This document shows positions 1 through 8,597 of a DNA stretch of 64,000 nucleotides, in pieces. The notes beneath the pieces are model-generated. The model was not told the DNA's origin. It worked only from the letters and a program-made list of their open reading frames with translations, and did not search any database. Source of the DNA: Lachnospiraceae bacterium (GTDB taxonomy: Bacteria; Bacillota; Clostridia; Lachnospirales; Lachnospiraceae); assembly GCA_017500935.1 (NCBI GenBank), contig JAFVXW010000005.1, forward strand, positions 39,095 to 103,094, in the 5' to 3' direction. Each line of letters starts with the position of its first letter. Within the stretch, counting starts at the first letter, position 1. The translations under genes were made by a program, and so were the position numbers.

Positions 1-6
1 GCGTAT

Positions 7-56
7 AAAAACAGCGAAAGCAGGGGAGAAAATTCTCCTGCTTTCGCTGTTTTTTA
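7..56. terminator. Bidirectional intrinsic terminator
   Basis: A long stem (arms about 7-30 and 33-55, one unpaired base) with an A-run on one side and a T-run on the other. It lies just downstream of the minus-strand degV gene and would also stop plus-strand transcription entering from outside the window. Confidence 0.85.
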
Positions 57-86
57 CTTTTTTTGGAAATACTGTGCGGATTTGTA

Positions 87-974
87 TCAGAGTTCTCTTT
101 CTGCACCCCAGAAAAACAGGGCAACGGTGCCGGGGCCGGTATGGCTGCCGATGGTGGTACCGATATTGTTGATCAGAACATTGCCGTTTAAATTGGGGAA
201 TTTGCTTTCCACAAGATTGGCAACCGCCTGTGCATCTTCAAGGCAGGCAGAATGGCAGATGTAGCATTTGCCGTTATAATCGGTGCCGTTTTGGGCATAA
301 GCCTCCATCTGTTTTACGATGGCTTCAATGACTTTTTTCTTGGTGCGGATCTTCTGGCGGGGGATCAGCTTTCCTTCGCTGTTGACGTTCAGCAGCGGGC
401 AGATATTGAGTAAGGTACCCACAAAACCGGAGGTCTTGGAAACGCGGCCGCCTTTGATGAAAAAAGTTAAGTCAGAGGAGAAAAACCAGTGCTGCAGCTT
501 GTTCTTATTGCTTTCTGCCCAGTCACGCAGATCATCAATGGACATGCCTGCATCACGCAGATCAGCCAATTTGTCCATAAGCAGACCATAGCCGGATGCG
601 GCTGCCAGAGAGTCCACCACATAAAGCTTTCTCTCGGGATAACGCTCTTCCAGAATGGATTTTGCGATCAGAGCTGAGTTGATGGAACCGGAAATACCGG
701 AAGAAAGGGTCAGGTGAAGGACATCTTTGCCCTGCTTTAAAAAGCCCTCGAAGTATTCTTCGTATTCGGAAGCATTGATCTGTGAGGTTCTGGTGTCGGC
801 ACCGTTTGCCATTGCCTGATAAAAATCCGTCAAGGAAATGGATTCACCAAGATCATCTGCATACTGGACTCCGTCAAGTTCGTAATGGAAGCAGATATAA
901 TGAATGTTGCGGGATAAAAAGTGCTCTTTTGAAAGGTCCGCTGTGGAACAGCAGCTCAAAATAAAATCAGTCAT
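87..974 (-). CDS. DegV family fatty-acid-binding protein
   Basis: A 295-residue protein of normal DegV length. DegV/FakB proteins bind a fatty acid and, with the kinase FakA, present it for phosphorylation in phospholipid synthesis. The N-terminal half has the lipid-contact motifs TRTSQ (residues 61-65) and SSGISGS (91-97). The C-terminal half ends with the typical IGSHTGPGT segment. The start is set by an AGGAGG site a few bases before the ATG. It appears to be a single-gene unit between two terminators. Bacillota usually carry several DegV paralogues, so the fatty acid bound cannot be told from sequence. Family assignment is sure; the exact role is inferred. Confidence 0.95.
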   Translation of the reverse strand: MTDFILSCCSTADLSKEHFLSRNIHYICFHYELDGVQYADDLGESISLTDFYQAMANGADTRTSQINASEYEEYFEGFLKQGKDVLHLTLSSGISGSINSALIAKSILEERYPERKLYVVDSLAAASGYGLLMDKLADLRDAGMSIDDLRDWAESNKNKLQHWFFSSDLTFFIKGGRVSKTSGFVGTLLNICPLLNVNSEGKLIPRQKIRTKKKVIEAIVKQMEAYAQNGTDYNGKCYICHSACLEDAQAVANLVESKFPNLNGNVLINNIGTTIGSHTGPGTVALFFWGAEREL

Positions 975-1035
975 ATATCCTCCTGTGGCATCAGAGCTGT
1001 CTGCGGTGAAATGCGCAGGTTCTCTGATAACTGTT

Positions 1036-1077
1036 AAACAAAAAACTAGTAATCATAAAGTGGTTATGATTACTAGA
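1036..1077 (-). terminator. Likely terminator of the MATE gene
   Basis: A perfect 12-bp inverted repeat (arms 1046-1057 and 1065-1076) is followed on the minus strand by a run of six T. The stem is AT-rich, so a repressor-binding palindrome in front of degV is an alternative. The rest of the 209-base gap between the two genes shows nothing clear. Confidence 0.55.
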
Positions 1078-1183
1078 TTATACAATACTGGATTACTGAT
1101 GTAAAGAGCTATTTGTGAATGGATTGTTAAGATGCTGCAAAATAGCCGGTTATTATTTTTATGCTCCCGATACCTTCTTAGTG

Positions 1184-2524
1184 TCAGCGGGTGAGTTTTT
1201 TGGCCCAGTGGCCGTAATTGGCCTTGATAAAAGCGGGAATACATTTAAAAATCTGATCCAGATTCAGACAGATCACAACGATCGCGGGGGGAGCCTGTAC
1301 CACGAATGCCATAAATAAGGAAAGCGGCACCACAATACACCAGATACTGATCAGGTCAAGCTTTACAACATAAGTGGAACTGCCGCCGCCTCTGATGATA
1401 CCGCAGTTGGTAGGCATCTGATAGGACATGGTGGCGCAGATCACGGAAAGGATGATCAGGAAAGTATTGGCAAGCTCACGGGTCTCGTCTGCCAGATCAT
1501 ACAGGGACAGTACCGGAATGCGCAAGAAGAACAAAAGCACACCGGAAAAAACACCGATTACGGCAAACATGATCTGCAGACGTTTGGCATAAGCCTTAAC
1601 AACGGTCATATCCCCTTCGCCGACAGCTTTTCCGATGATGACGCTGGCGGTGGAGGCGGCACCGACAGCCATGGATTTAACCATTAAGAACAGGTTGGAA
1701 GCCGCGCTGTTGGCAGCGATGGCACGGGTGTTCATGTGTCCTAAAACTGCGGTCTGCAGCGCTGTATTGACGCCCCAGAGGCTGTTGACTAAGAACATGG
1801 GCAGCATGATGCGCAGATAGTCTTTGATCAGGATCATATCGATATGCAGAAAATCTGCCGGTCTTAACTTCAGATTTTGTTCTTTTACGAATACAAACCA
1901 GAGAATAATACCAAATTCCGTGATGCGGGCGATCAAAGTACCGATGGCGGCACCGGTCACACCAAGAGCCGGCAAGCCAAAGTGCCCGAAAATCAATACA
2001 TAATTGATGCAGAAGTTGATGATCAGGGTGACTACGGAAAGCTGGAAAGCAATCTTAACAATATGTACGGTACGCATGGATGCTGTCAGGGTCATGGTCA
2101 TGGCAAAGATCAGATAGGTAAAACGGATGATGCGCAGATAGGCTGTACCTTCTGCCACGATGGAGGAATCAGTGGTAAACAGACCAAGGATCTGTGTGGG
2201 GAACAGACTGACTGCGAGGAATAAAACCACAGCGATTCCGACAGCAAACCGCATGGCAATGGCGGAAACCCTTTTGACTGAGGCAGAGTCCTTTTTGCCC
2301 CAGTACTGACTGCCAAGGATCACAATACCTTCACCGACAGCTCCCAGCATCTGCTGGAAGACAAACTGGATCTGGTTGACAGCGGTGACACCGGAAAGGG
2401 AAATCTCACTGTAGGCACCCAGCATGATATTGTCGGTGAGATTGACGCTGAGTGTGATTACGTTTTGAAAAACAAGTAAAAAATAAAGAGAAAAAAAGCT
2501 TTTGTAAAATTTTCGGGAATCCAT
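1184..2524 (-). CDS. MATE family multidrug/cation efflux transporter
   Basis: A 446-residue polytopic membrane protein with about 12 predicted TM segments in two homologous halves, as in MATE Na+/H+-drug antiporters. Family-like stretches include the N-terminal NLTDNIMLGAYS segment and the mid-protein GVNTALQTAVLGHMN segment. The open frame extends nine codons further upstream. I chose the internal ATG (protein start MDSRKF) because a GCGGAGG site sits seven bases before it, while the upstream ATG has none. It is transcribed divergently from hflK. The substrate cannot be predicted. Confidence 0.93.
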   Translation of the reverse strand: MDSRKFYKSFFSLYFLLVFQNVITLSVNLTDNIMLGAYSEISLSGVTAVNQIQFVFQQMLGAVGEGIVILGSQYWGKKDSASVKRVSAIAMRFAVGIAVVLFLAVSLFPTQILGLFTTDSSIVAEGTAYLRIIRFTYLIFAMTMTLTASMRTVHIVKIAFQLSVVTLIINFCINYVLIFGHFGLPALGVTGAAIGTLIARITEFGIILWFVFVKEQNLKLRPADFLHIDMILIKDYLRIMLPMFLVNSLWGVNTALQTAVLGHMNTRAIAANSAASNLFLMVKSMAVGAASTASVIIGKAVGEGDMTVVKAYAKRLQIMFAVIGVFSGVLLFFLRIPVLSLYDLADETRELANTFLIILSVICATMSYQMPTNCGIIRGGGSSTYVVKLDLISIWCIVVPLSLFMAFVVQAPPAIVVICLNLDQIFKCIPAFIKANYGHWAKKLTR

Positions 2525-2693
2525 ATTATACCTCCGCTCTGCATTTATCATAGCATGACATGGGGCAATTTACCACATCTAATCCTGCTTTGTGACGGAA
2601 ATAAAGGGAGGATTTCGGCTCAAATAGCGGTGGCGGTATAGGGGAAACTGTGTTATGATTCACATGTAAGACAAAAGGAGGAGGTTAAAAATT

Positions 2694-3779
2694 ATGGCAT
2701 TTGATCAGAATTCATTTGGCGGTCAGAATCCTTTCACAAAAAACGGCAGTACACAGGCTGATGATAATGTGGAACGTTTTGATTCCAAAGGAAGAAAAGT
2801 AAAAAAAGGCGGTTCGGGCAAGGCTCCCAAAGCGGCCATCATTACGGCGGTGATCGTTGTGCTGTTATTTGTTGTTGCGACCAACAGCTATTATATGCTG
2901 GATGAAGAAAATTATGCGGTTGTAACCACACTTGGTAAGGCGGAGGCGGTTTCCCAGGCGGGGCTTCATTTTAAGATTCCGTTTATCCAGAATGTTCGCA
3001 AAGTATCCAAGGTCATTATGGGAATGCCCATCGGTTATAATGCAGATACCGGAGAATCCATCCAGGAAGAATGCATTATGATCACCAAAGATTTTAACTT
3101 TGTAAACACTGATTTCTATATGGAATATATGGTAAGCGACCCGGTTAAGTATCTGTATAATTCCGAGGATCCGGAAGGCACCTTAAAGATGCTGGCACAG
3201 TCCTATATCCGTGATACCGTGGGTATCTACAATGTGGATGATGTGATCACAACCGGCAAGGCGGAGATCCAGTCTGCCATCAAGGAAAAGCTGACAGAGC
3301 GCATGATCGCGGAAGATATCGGACTTTCTGTAGTCAATATCACCATTCAGGATGCATTTCCGCCGACGGAAGAGGTTATGGATGCATTTAAAAATGTAGA
3401 AAATGCAAAGCAGGGCAAGGAAACAGCGATCAACAACGCCAATAAGGACAGAAACGAAAAACTGCCGCTGGCAGAAGCAGAATGCGACCAGATCGTCAAA
3501 AATGCGGAAGCACAAAAGGAAGCACGTATTAACGAAGCGGAAGGTCAGGTTTCCCGTTTTGAACAGATGTATCAGGAATACAGTAAATACCCCCTGATCA
3601 CCAAACAGCGTATGTTCTACGAAACCATGGAAGATGTACTGCCCGGACTTAAAGTGTACATCATGGATGAGGGCGATACACAAAAGTTGCTGCCGCTGGA
3701 TGATTTCTACGGAACTGATGACGCAGGAACTCAGAATGCGGGCGGTATGAATGCAGCAGAACAGGAGGCAGCAGAATGA
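2694..3779 (+). CDS. hflK: HflK-like SPFH/band-7 membrane protein
   Basis: A 361-residue protein with a Gly/Lys-rich cytoplasmic N-terminus, one TM helix at about residues 46-64, then an SPFH (band 7) domain and an Ala/Glu/Lys-rich coiled coil (about 240-290). HflK and HflC form a large cage around the FtsH protease and modulate its access to membrane substrates. A strong AGGAGG precedes the ATG. The stop overlaps the start of hflC by four bases, so the two are translationally coupled. ftsH is not in the window. A generic stomatin-like role is possible, but the K-C pair order supports the name. Confidence 0.9.
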   Translation: MAFDQNSFGGQNPFTKNGSTQADDNVERFDSKGRKVKKGGSGKAPKAAIITAVIVVLLFVVATNSYYMLDEENYAVVTTLGKAEAVSQAGLHFKIPFIQNVRKVSKVIMGMPIGYNADTGESIQEECIMITKDFNFVNTDFYMEYMVSDPVKYLYNSEDPEGTLKMLAQSYIRDTVGIYNVDDVITTGKAEIQSAIKEKLTERMIAEDIGLSVVNITIQDAFPPTEEVMDAFKNVENAKQGKETAINNANKDRNEKLPLAEAECDQIVKNAEAQKEARINEAEGQVSRFEQMYQEYSKYPLITKQRMFYETMEDVLPGLKVYIMDEGDTQKLLPLDDFYGTDDAGTQNAGGMNAAEQEAAE

Positions 3780-4639
3780 TGAAAAAAATAATCGGTATTT
3801 TTGCGGCATTGGCAGTGGTTGTCGCGCTGGCTTCTTCCCTCGTGGTAACCTATCCCAACGAATATAAAATGATCAAGCAGTTTGGAGAGATCGTAAAGGT
3901 CATCGAAGAACCCGGCGTATCCTTTAAGATTCCTTTTATTCAGGAAAGCAGTTCTCTTCCCAAGGCGCTTCAGCTGTATGATATCCCCAAATCCGATGTC
4001 ATCACCAAGGATAAAAAGAGCATGATCGCGGATGCGTTCGTTCTTTGGAAGATTTCTGATCCGGTGCTGTTTACCCGTCACTTAAACGGTCAGGTGGCAC
4101 AGGCACAGTCCAGAATCTCTGCTTCCGTGTTTTCTTCCATGAAAACCGTGATTTCCAACATGGACCAGTCTGAGATCATTGAAAACCGTGACGGCAAGCT
4201 GGCAATGGATATCAGCAGCAATATCGGCAGCTCTCTGGATGATTACGGTATTGTGGTGCTGGCAGTAGAAACCAAGTCTCTGGATATGCCTGATGACAAC
4301 AAACAGGCGGTTTATGAGCGTATGATCTCTGAGCGAAACAATATTGCGGCAACCTATACTGCAGAAGGTAATTCTTCTGCACAGAAGATCAAGAACGATA
4401 CCGCCAAGGAAATCTCTGTTATGACTTCTGAGGCAAAGGCAGAAGCGGAAAAGATCGTGGCAGAAGGCGAAGCACAGTACATGCAGATTCTTTCCAATGC
4501 GTACAATGATGCAGACAAGGCTGATTTTTACAACTTCGTCCGCGCGCTGGACGCAGCCAAGGAATCCCTGACCAATAAGGAGAATATGCTGATTCTGGAC
4601 AAGCAGTCTCCCATCACCCAGATCTTTTACGGATATTGA
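3776..4639 (+). CDS. hflC: HflC-like SPFH/band-7 membrane protein
   Basis: A 287-residue partner of the preceding gene. It has an N-terminal membrane anchor (residues 3-22), an SPFH domain beginning at the NEYKMIKQFGEI segment, and an Ala/Glu/Lys coiled coil at about 195-240. The C-terminus is short and lacks the tail seen in HflK. The ATGATG overlap with hflK and a terminator just downstream make this a two-gene operon. Confidence 0.9.
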   Translation: MMKKIIGIFAALAVVVALASSLVVTYPNEYKMIKQFGEIVKVIEEPGVSFKIPFIQESSSLPKALQLYDIPKSDVITKDKKSMIADAFVLWKISDPVLFTRHLNGQVAQAQSRISASVFSSMKTVISNMDQSEIIENRDGKLAMDISSNIGSSLDDYGIVVLAVETKSLDMPDDNKQAVYERMISERNNIAATYTAEGNSSAQKIKNDTAKEISVMTSEAKAEAEKIVAEGEAQYMQILSNAYNDADKADFYNFVRALDAAKESLTNKENMLILDKQSPITQIFYGY

Positions 4640-4667
4640 CAGTCGGCAGACTGGTTTGACACAACTT

Positions 4668-4692
4668 AAGGGCAGCGGCAGCTGCCCTTTTT
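4668..4692 (+). terminator. Terminator after hflKC
   Basis: A GC-rich 9-bp stem (AAGGGCAGC / GCTGCCCTT) with a four-base loop is followed by a T-run. Confidence 0.85.
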
Positions 4693-4751
4693 GCATGGAA
4701 AGGAAAGACTGCGCGTATACTGTAAGCAAATAAGCAATTTGGGAGTTGCGC

Positions 4752-6074
4752 ATGGAACTGTTAAATGGCCTGATCAGGGAATTGTGCGGTTTTTTGTGGA
4801 GTATGCCCATGCTTGTACTCTTGTTTGGAACGCATCTGTATTTTTCCGTAAAGACCGGATTTGTGCAAAAAAAGGTATTTGCCGGAATCAAATGGAGTCT
4901 TTTTTCGGGGGAAGGTTCTAAAAAAACAGGCGTTTCACCGTATTCTGCCCTGGCTACAGCGCTGGCGGCCACGATCGGAACCGGCAATATCATCGGGATT
5001 TCCACGGCGGTGGCCCTTGGCGGTCCGGGAGCTGTGTTCTGGTGCTGGATATCGGGTTTTCTGGGGATGGCGACCTGTTATGCCGAATGCTGTCTGGCTG
5101 CCAGATTCCGGGTAAAAAGAGAGGACGGCAGCCTTGCCGGGGGGCCGATGTACATATTGGATAAGGTGCTGCACCGCAGGAAACTGGCGGTGCTGTTTTC
5201 TGTTTTTGCTATCATGGCTGCATTTGCAGCCGGCAGCAGTGTACAGGCGCATTCCATGGCAGCCGCGATCAGGGAGCATGCAGAGATTTCCCCGCATGTG
5301 ATCGGAATTGCAGCAGGAATGCTGACGGGACTTGTGATCATAGGCGGTGCCAGAAAGATTGCAGGTGTCTGCACCTGGCTTGTACCGGTTATGGGGACTT
5401 TTTTTCTGGCGGGCTGTATGGTCGTGATCTGGCAGAACCGCATGCTTTTGCCCAAAACGCTGGAGCTTATGATCAGATCGGCATTTTCGGCAAAGTCCAT
5501 GGCAGGTGGTTTTACCGGTGTGGCTGTGATGACTGCCGTGCGGGTCGGTATGGCCAAGGGACTTTTTACCAATGAAGCAGGAATGGGGTCAATGCCTATG
5601 AGTGCGGCAGCAGCAGACGGGGAATCTTTTCAGAAACAGGCGGTGATCTCCATGACAGGTGTCTTTTGGGATACGATCGTAATGTGTGCGGTGACCGGTA
5701 TTGCCATTGTCAGCAGTATGCTCAAAAATCCTGAGCTGTTTGCAGAGGTTTCGGCAGACCGTCTTTGCTTTGCCGCCTTTTCCATGCTGCCCTGGGATGG
5801 GGAAAAAATGCTTTCGGTGTGCGTGGTGCTGTTTGCCTTTGCAACGATCATCGGATGGAGCTTTTACGGGGAATGTGCAGCGCATTACATCGGCGGTGAA
5901 CGCGGAACAAAGCTGTTTCAGATTGCCTATATGGTCTTTGTGTATCTGGGGGCAGTCATGAGTCTGGAGCTTGTGTGGAATCTGTCTGATCTGTGCAACG
6001 CCATGATGACACTGCCGAATATTTACTGTCTCTGGAAGCTGCGCAGGCTGATTGGAAACGGGAAACAGATATAA
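4752..6074 (+). CDS. Sodium:alanine/glycine symporter (AGCS family)
   Basis: A 440-residue inner-membrane carrier with about 9-11 TM helices. The AGCS signature region is clear near residues 60-105: AATIGTGNIIGISTAV followed by GGPGAVFWCWISGFLGMAT. A second conserved patch is GMAKGLFTNEAGMGSMP near residue 280. Family members import alanine or glycine with Na+. A GGGAG site six bases before the ATG at 4752 supports this start over a TTG two codons upstream. Substrate preference is not resolved. The gene stands alone between the hflKC terminator and the folT riboswitch. Confidence 0.93.
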   Translation: MELLNGLIRELCGFLWSMPMLVLLFGTHLYFSVKTGFVQKKVFAGIKWSLFSGEGSKKTGVSPYSALATALAATIGTGNIIGISTAVALGGPGAVFWCWISGFLGMATCYAECCLAARFRVKREDGSLAGGPMYILDKVLHRRKLAVLFSVFAIMAAFAAGSSVQAHSMAAAIREHAEISPHVIGIAAGMLTGLVIIGGARKIAGVCTWLVPVMGTFFLAGCMVVIWQNRMLLPKTLELMIRSAFSAKSMAGGFTGVAVMTAVRVGMAKGLFTNEAGMGSMPMSAAAADGESFQKQAVISMTGVFWDTIVMCAVTGIAIVSSMLKNPELFAEVSADRLCFAAFSMLPWDGEKMLSVCVVLFAFATIIGWSFYGECAAHYIGGERGTKLFQIAYMVFVYLGAVMSLELVWNLSDLCNAMMTLPNIYCLWKLRRLIGNGKQI

Positions 6075-6160
6075 GAAACGAATACAGGAAACAAATACAA
6101 CTGTGAATATACTTGCTATTCTGTGCCGATACTGATACAATGGTCAGGTAACAAATTAAT

Positions 6161-6262
6161 GCAGAGTAGGTTTATATGCGTTAAGTGCCCTTTGGACGGA
6201 GAGTCGCCATCGGGACGAAAAGCGGTTTTTTCGCTTGCGGTATATAGACCGCATCTCGCTGC
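6161..6262 (+). promoter_or_regulatory. Tetrahydrofolate (THF) riboswitch aptamer
   Basis: The segment matches the folT-type THF aptamer closely. P1 pairs GCAG (6161-6164) with CTGC (6259-6262). The core has GAGTAGG, GCGTTAAGTG and GCATC in the known order. A 9-bp helix forms between 6169-6177 and 6242-6250, counting one G-U pair. A separate hairpin (about 6218-6235) and a CCC/GGG helix complete the fold. It directly precedes folT, the classic target. In this family folate binding lowers expression of the folate importer. Confidence 0.93.
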
Positions 6263-6276
6263 ATCTGAAGAGGAAG

Positions 6277-6338
6277 ATGCCGCATTATGCGGCATAAGTT
6301 TTATCTCTCCTTTTGCGGCCGGATGTCTGGAAAAGGAG
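6277..6338 (+). promoter_or_regulatory. Expression platform of the THF riboswitch
   Basis: Two hairpins lie between the aptamer and folT. The first is a 9-bp stem (6277-6285 with 6287-6295) followed by a short mixed T-rich stretch, so it could terminate weakly. The second pairs CTCCTTTT (6307-6314) perfectly with AAAAGGAG (6331-6338), which is the ribosome-binding site of folT. Control by hiding the ribosome site is therefore the simplest reading. Confidence 0.65.
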
Positions 6339-6347
6339 GTATTTTTT

Positions 6348-6908
6348 ATGAAAAAAATCCGTACCCTGTTCACAGATTCCGCCAGAGAGTTTCGCAGTAT
6401 CCGCACCCTTGCGCTGTGCGGTGTGTTTGCTGCGATGGCTTTCCTGCTGGAATCCTTCAATTTCCCGCTGGGACCGACAAAGGTGGGATTTTCCGGTTTG
6501 CCCAACGAAATGGTAGACGTGCTGTTTGGCCCTGTTGTTGGTGCCATTTTTGCCGGAACGCTCGACATTTTTAAGCTGCTGCTCAGAGGTGATGTGTGGA
6601 ATCCGGGACTTACGCTCAATGCGGTTCTGGCTGGTCTTATCTATGGAGTATGCTGGTACAAAAAGCCGATCCGTTTATGGAGATATCTGGCGGCGAAGCT
6701 GTTTGTGGGTATTTTTATCAATGCGTTTCTTGGAACATACTGGCTGTTGTCCTATTTTGGCAGCTGGGCAGTATTGCCGGGACGTCTGGTAAAGAATCTG
6801 ATTTCTGCACCGGTGGATGCACTGATTTTGTATCTTGTGATGACAGCGCTGAATGCAGCAGGTGTATTTAAGATGATCGATGTTTACCTGCCCAAAAAGA
6901 AAAAATAA
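6348..6908 (+). CDS. folT: Folate ECF transporter, S component FolT
   Basis: A 186-residue membrane protein with about six TM helices and the ECF S-component pattern: an N-terminal cytoplasmic helix, then ALCGVFAAMAFLLESF, a conserved GFSGLPNEMVDVLFGPVVGAI region, and a last helix before a Lys-rich tail. It captures folate and works with the shared EcfA/A'/T module, which is not in this window. The start is the ATG after AAAGGAGG; an open frame runs further upstream but overlaps the riboswitch. The upstream THF riboswitch makes the substrate call strong. trxA follows after 14 bases. Confidence 0.93.
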   Translation: MKKIRTLFTDSAREFRSIRTLALCGVFAAMAFLLESFNFPLGPTKVGFSGLPNEMVDVLFGPVVGAIFAGTLDIFKLLLRGDVWNPGLTLNAVLAGLIYGVCWYKKPIRLWRYLAAKLFVGIFINAFLGTYWLLSYFGSWAVLPGRLVKNLISAPVDALILYLVMTALNAAGVFKMIDVYLPKKKK

Positions 6909-6922
6909 AGGAGAAGGACATC

Positions 6923-7231
6923 ATGGCAAAAGAATTTACAGTACAGAATTTTGAAACTGAGGTTTTACAGGCGTCCGGCCCTGTTTTGGTGGATTTCTGG
7001 GCAACCTGGTGCATGCCCTGCAAGATGCAGGGACCTGCGATCGATAAGCTTGCAGCAGAAGGTTATCAGGCGGGCAAGGTGAATGTGGATGAGCAGGAAC
7101 AGCTGGCGTCGGCTTACGGAGTGATGAGTATACCGACACTGATCATTTTCAAGGACGGCAAGGAAGCAGAGCGCATGGTCGGTCTGCAGAGCAGGGATGT
7201 GCTGGCAAAGAAGCTTGACGCATACAAATAA
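6923..7231 (+). CDS. trxA: Thioredoxin
   Basis: A 102-residue cytosolic dithiol-disulfide oxidoreductase. The active site WCMPC (Cys30 and Cys33) departs from the usual WCGPC: Gly is replaced by Met, which may shift the redox potential. The cis-proline loop SIPTL follows at about residues 73-77. It is co-transcribed with folT and followed by a terminator. Being in the folT operon would place it under folate control, which is unusual. Confidence 0.93.
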   Translation: MAKEFTVQNFETEVLQASGPVLVDFWATWCMPCKMQGPAIDKLAAEGYQAGKVNVDEQEQLASAYGVMSIPTLIIFKDGKEAERMVGLQSRDVLAKKLDAYK

Positions 7232-7240
7232 AGAGATCTT

Positions 7241-7272
7241 GGAGTGCTTTCATATGGAGGCACTCCTTTTTT
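7241..7272 (+). terminator. Terminator after folT-trxA
   Basis: A stem GGAGTGC (7241-7247) / GCACTCC (7260-7266) is followed by seven or more T. Confidence 0.85.
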
Positions 7273-7400
7273 ATGATATAGGAAAGTCCTTCGGACTTCC
7301 TATATCATAAAAAAAGCTCCGCGGAGGATGCGCACTCGCGCGCGCGGAAAGATTGTCGCTTAAGCGACCGCATTCGGCGCGGGGGGACGCACAGCACGCT
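7271..7400. repeat. Hairpin-rich non-coding element, possible dispersed repeat
   Basis: This is a dense series of inverted repeats without coding potential. It holds an 18-bp imperfect hairpin with a TTCG loop (7271-7310), a CTCCGCGGAG palindrome, an alternating GC tract (about 7338-7348), a perfect GTCGCTTAAGCGAC palindrome, then a GC-rich stretch ending in a T-run. The GC content differs sharply from the neighbours. It resembles REP- or MITE-like intergenic elements, but copies cannot be sought here. Confidence 0.45.
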
Positions 7401-7434
7401 TTTTTTGATCAAAAATTCTGCAAATTGTGCGGAA

Positions 7435-7464
7435 TTGGGATTTAAAACCAGTCGGATATATGAT
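7435..7464 (+). promoter_or_regulatory. Candidate promoter of the cbiG-like gene
   Basis: TTGGGA (7435-7440) and TATGAT (7459-7464) are separated by 18 bases, a reasonable sigma-A pair about 30 bases before the start codon. No cobalamin riboswitch core was seen here. Confidence 0.45.
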
Positions 7465-7493
7465 ATGATGAAAGCTGAAAACCGGAGGTTGTC

Positions 7494-8555
7494 ATGAAAA
7501 TCAGTGTTATATCATTTACGCGTACCGGTGCGGTGAAGAATCTGGAAGTGACCGGGCTTTTGCAGGAAAAAAAGCATCAGGCTGCCAGTTTTTCGTGGCA
7601 TAAATACACAGGACGCAAGCTGATACCGTTTCAGAAACTGGATCAGCTGCTGATTGATCTGTGGGATAAGCAGGACGCGTTTATTTTTTTGTCAGATACA
7701 GAACTTGCCATGCGGGCAATTATTCCGCATCTGTCGGAAGCAGGAGTGGGACCGGCAGTATTTGTGATGGATGAAAAAGGACAGTATGTCCTGACTCTTT
7801 TAGAAGGAGCTTTAGCCGGCGCAGGAGACTGGTGCATGCAGTTTGCACAGCTTGTGAATGCGGTGGGCGTTGTTACCGGCAGAAGCAGGGAAGAAGAACT
7901 GTTTTCCCTGGATGCCTTTGCGCATAAAAACCGGCTGCATATTCAGGATGTTTACCGGATCAATGCCATCAAGGAAAAACTTAAGGCAGGAGAAAAGATT
8001 GGTATCTACAGCGATTATCCCATCGAAGGGGTATTGCCGGAAGGATTTGTGCCGGTCGGTGAGATGGCAGGGCGCAATGTGGAAAGACTGCCTGTTCCGG
8101 AGGTCGGAATTGCGGTCACAGATGACTGGGAGGCGGCTCATTTTGCAAAAGAGTGCCGGCTGTATCCGAAGAATCTCGTGATGGCAGTTTACTGTGACCG
8201 TGGAAAGACGGCAGAGGAACTGGATCTGTTTATCGGCAGTGCGCTGACAGAGGCGCATTTATCCAGAGAGCGTATCTGCGCGGTATTTTCCATAGAAGAA
8301 AAGGCGCAGGAACAGGGAATCCTGGAACTGGCGGAACGAATGGAGATTCCGTTTTTTACCTATACATCAAGGCAGCTGGCGGGCAGCAGAATGCAGCGGA
8401 AGGATGTGACAAGCGGTCTTCCCCTGTCAGTGCTTTGTGACCGCTGCGCGATCCTTGGCAGCGGACAGGGCAGTTTAAAGGTTGCCCATAAAATGGCGGA
8501 CGGTATGATGATCTCAGTCGGTGAACAGAATGTGGAACTGACATTCCAGATCTGA
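7494..8555 (+). CDS. Divergent CbiG-like cobalamin-biosynthesis protein
   Basis: A 353-residue protein with the CbiG layout: an N-terminal domain, a central region, and a C-terminal cobalamin-synthesis domain from about residue 225. CbiG opens the delta-lactone of cobalt-precorrin 5A, releasing acetaldehyde. The central segment GPAVFVMDEKGQYVLTLLEG resembles the family region. The following GALAGAGDW lacks the His and Asn of the usual GHxGGAN motif. The start has a CGGAGG site. No other cob/cbi gene is nearby, which is odd for a pathway enzyme. It may be a relic or a repurposed paralogue. Confidence 0.7.
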   Translation: MKISVISFTRTGAVKNLEVTGLLQEKKHQAASFSWHKYTGRKLIPFQKLDQLLIDLWDKQDAFIFLSDTELAMRAIIPHLSEAGVGPAVFVMDEKGQYVLTLLEGALAGAGDWCMQFAQLVNAVGVVTGRSREEELFSLDAFAHKNRLHIQDVYRINAIKEKLKAGEKIGIYSDYPIEGVLPEGFVPVGEMAGRNVERLPVPEVGIAVTDDWEAAHFAKECRLYPKNLVMAVYCDRGKTAEELDLFIGSALTEAHLSRERICAVFSIEEKAQEQGILELAERMEIPFFTYTSRQLAGSRMQRKDVTSGLPLSVLCDRCAILGSGQGSLKVAHKMADGMMISVGEQNVELTFQI

Positions 8556-8597
8556 GAATGATTCTTCCTGCGCAAAACATAAAATTAAAATTTTCGG

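Noticed and set aside
4082-5005. 307-codon minus-strand frame across hflC and the symporter gene
   Set aside because: Crosses two real genes and a terminator; no recognisable domain.
7400-7493. Possible cobalamin riboswitch before the cbiG-like gene
   Set aside because: The gap is too short after the repeat element and lacks the conserved B12-box sequence.
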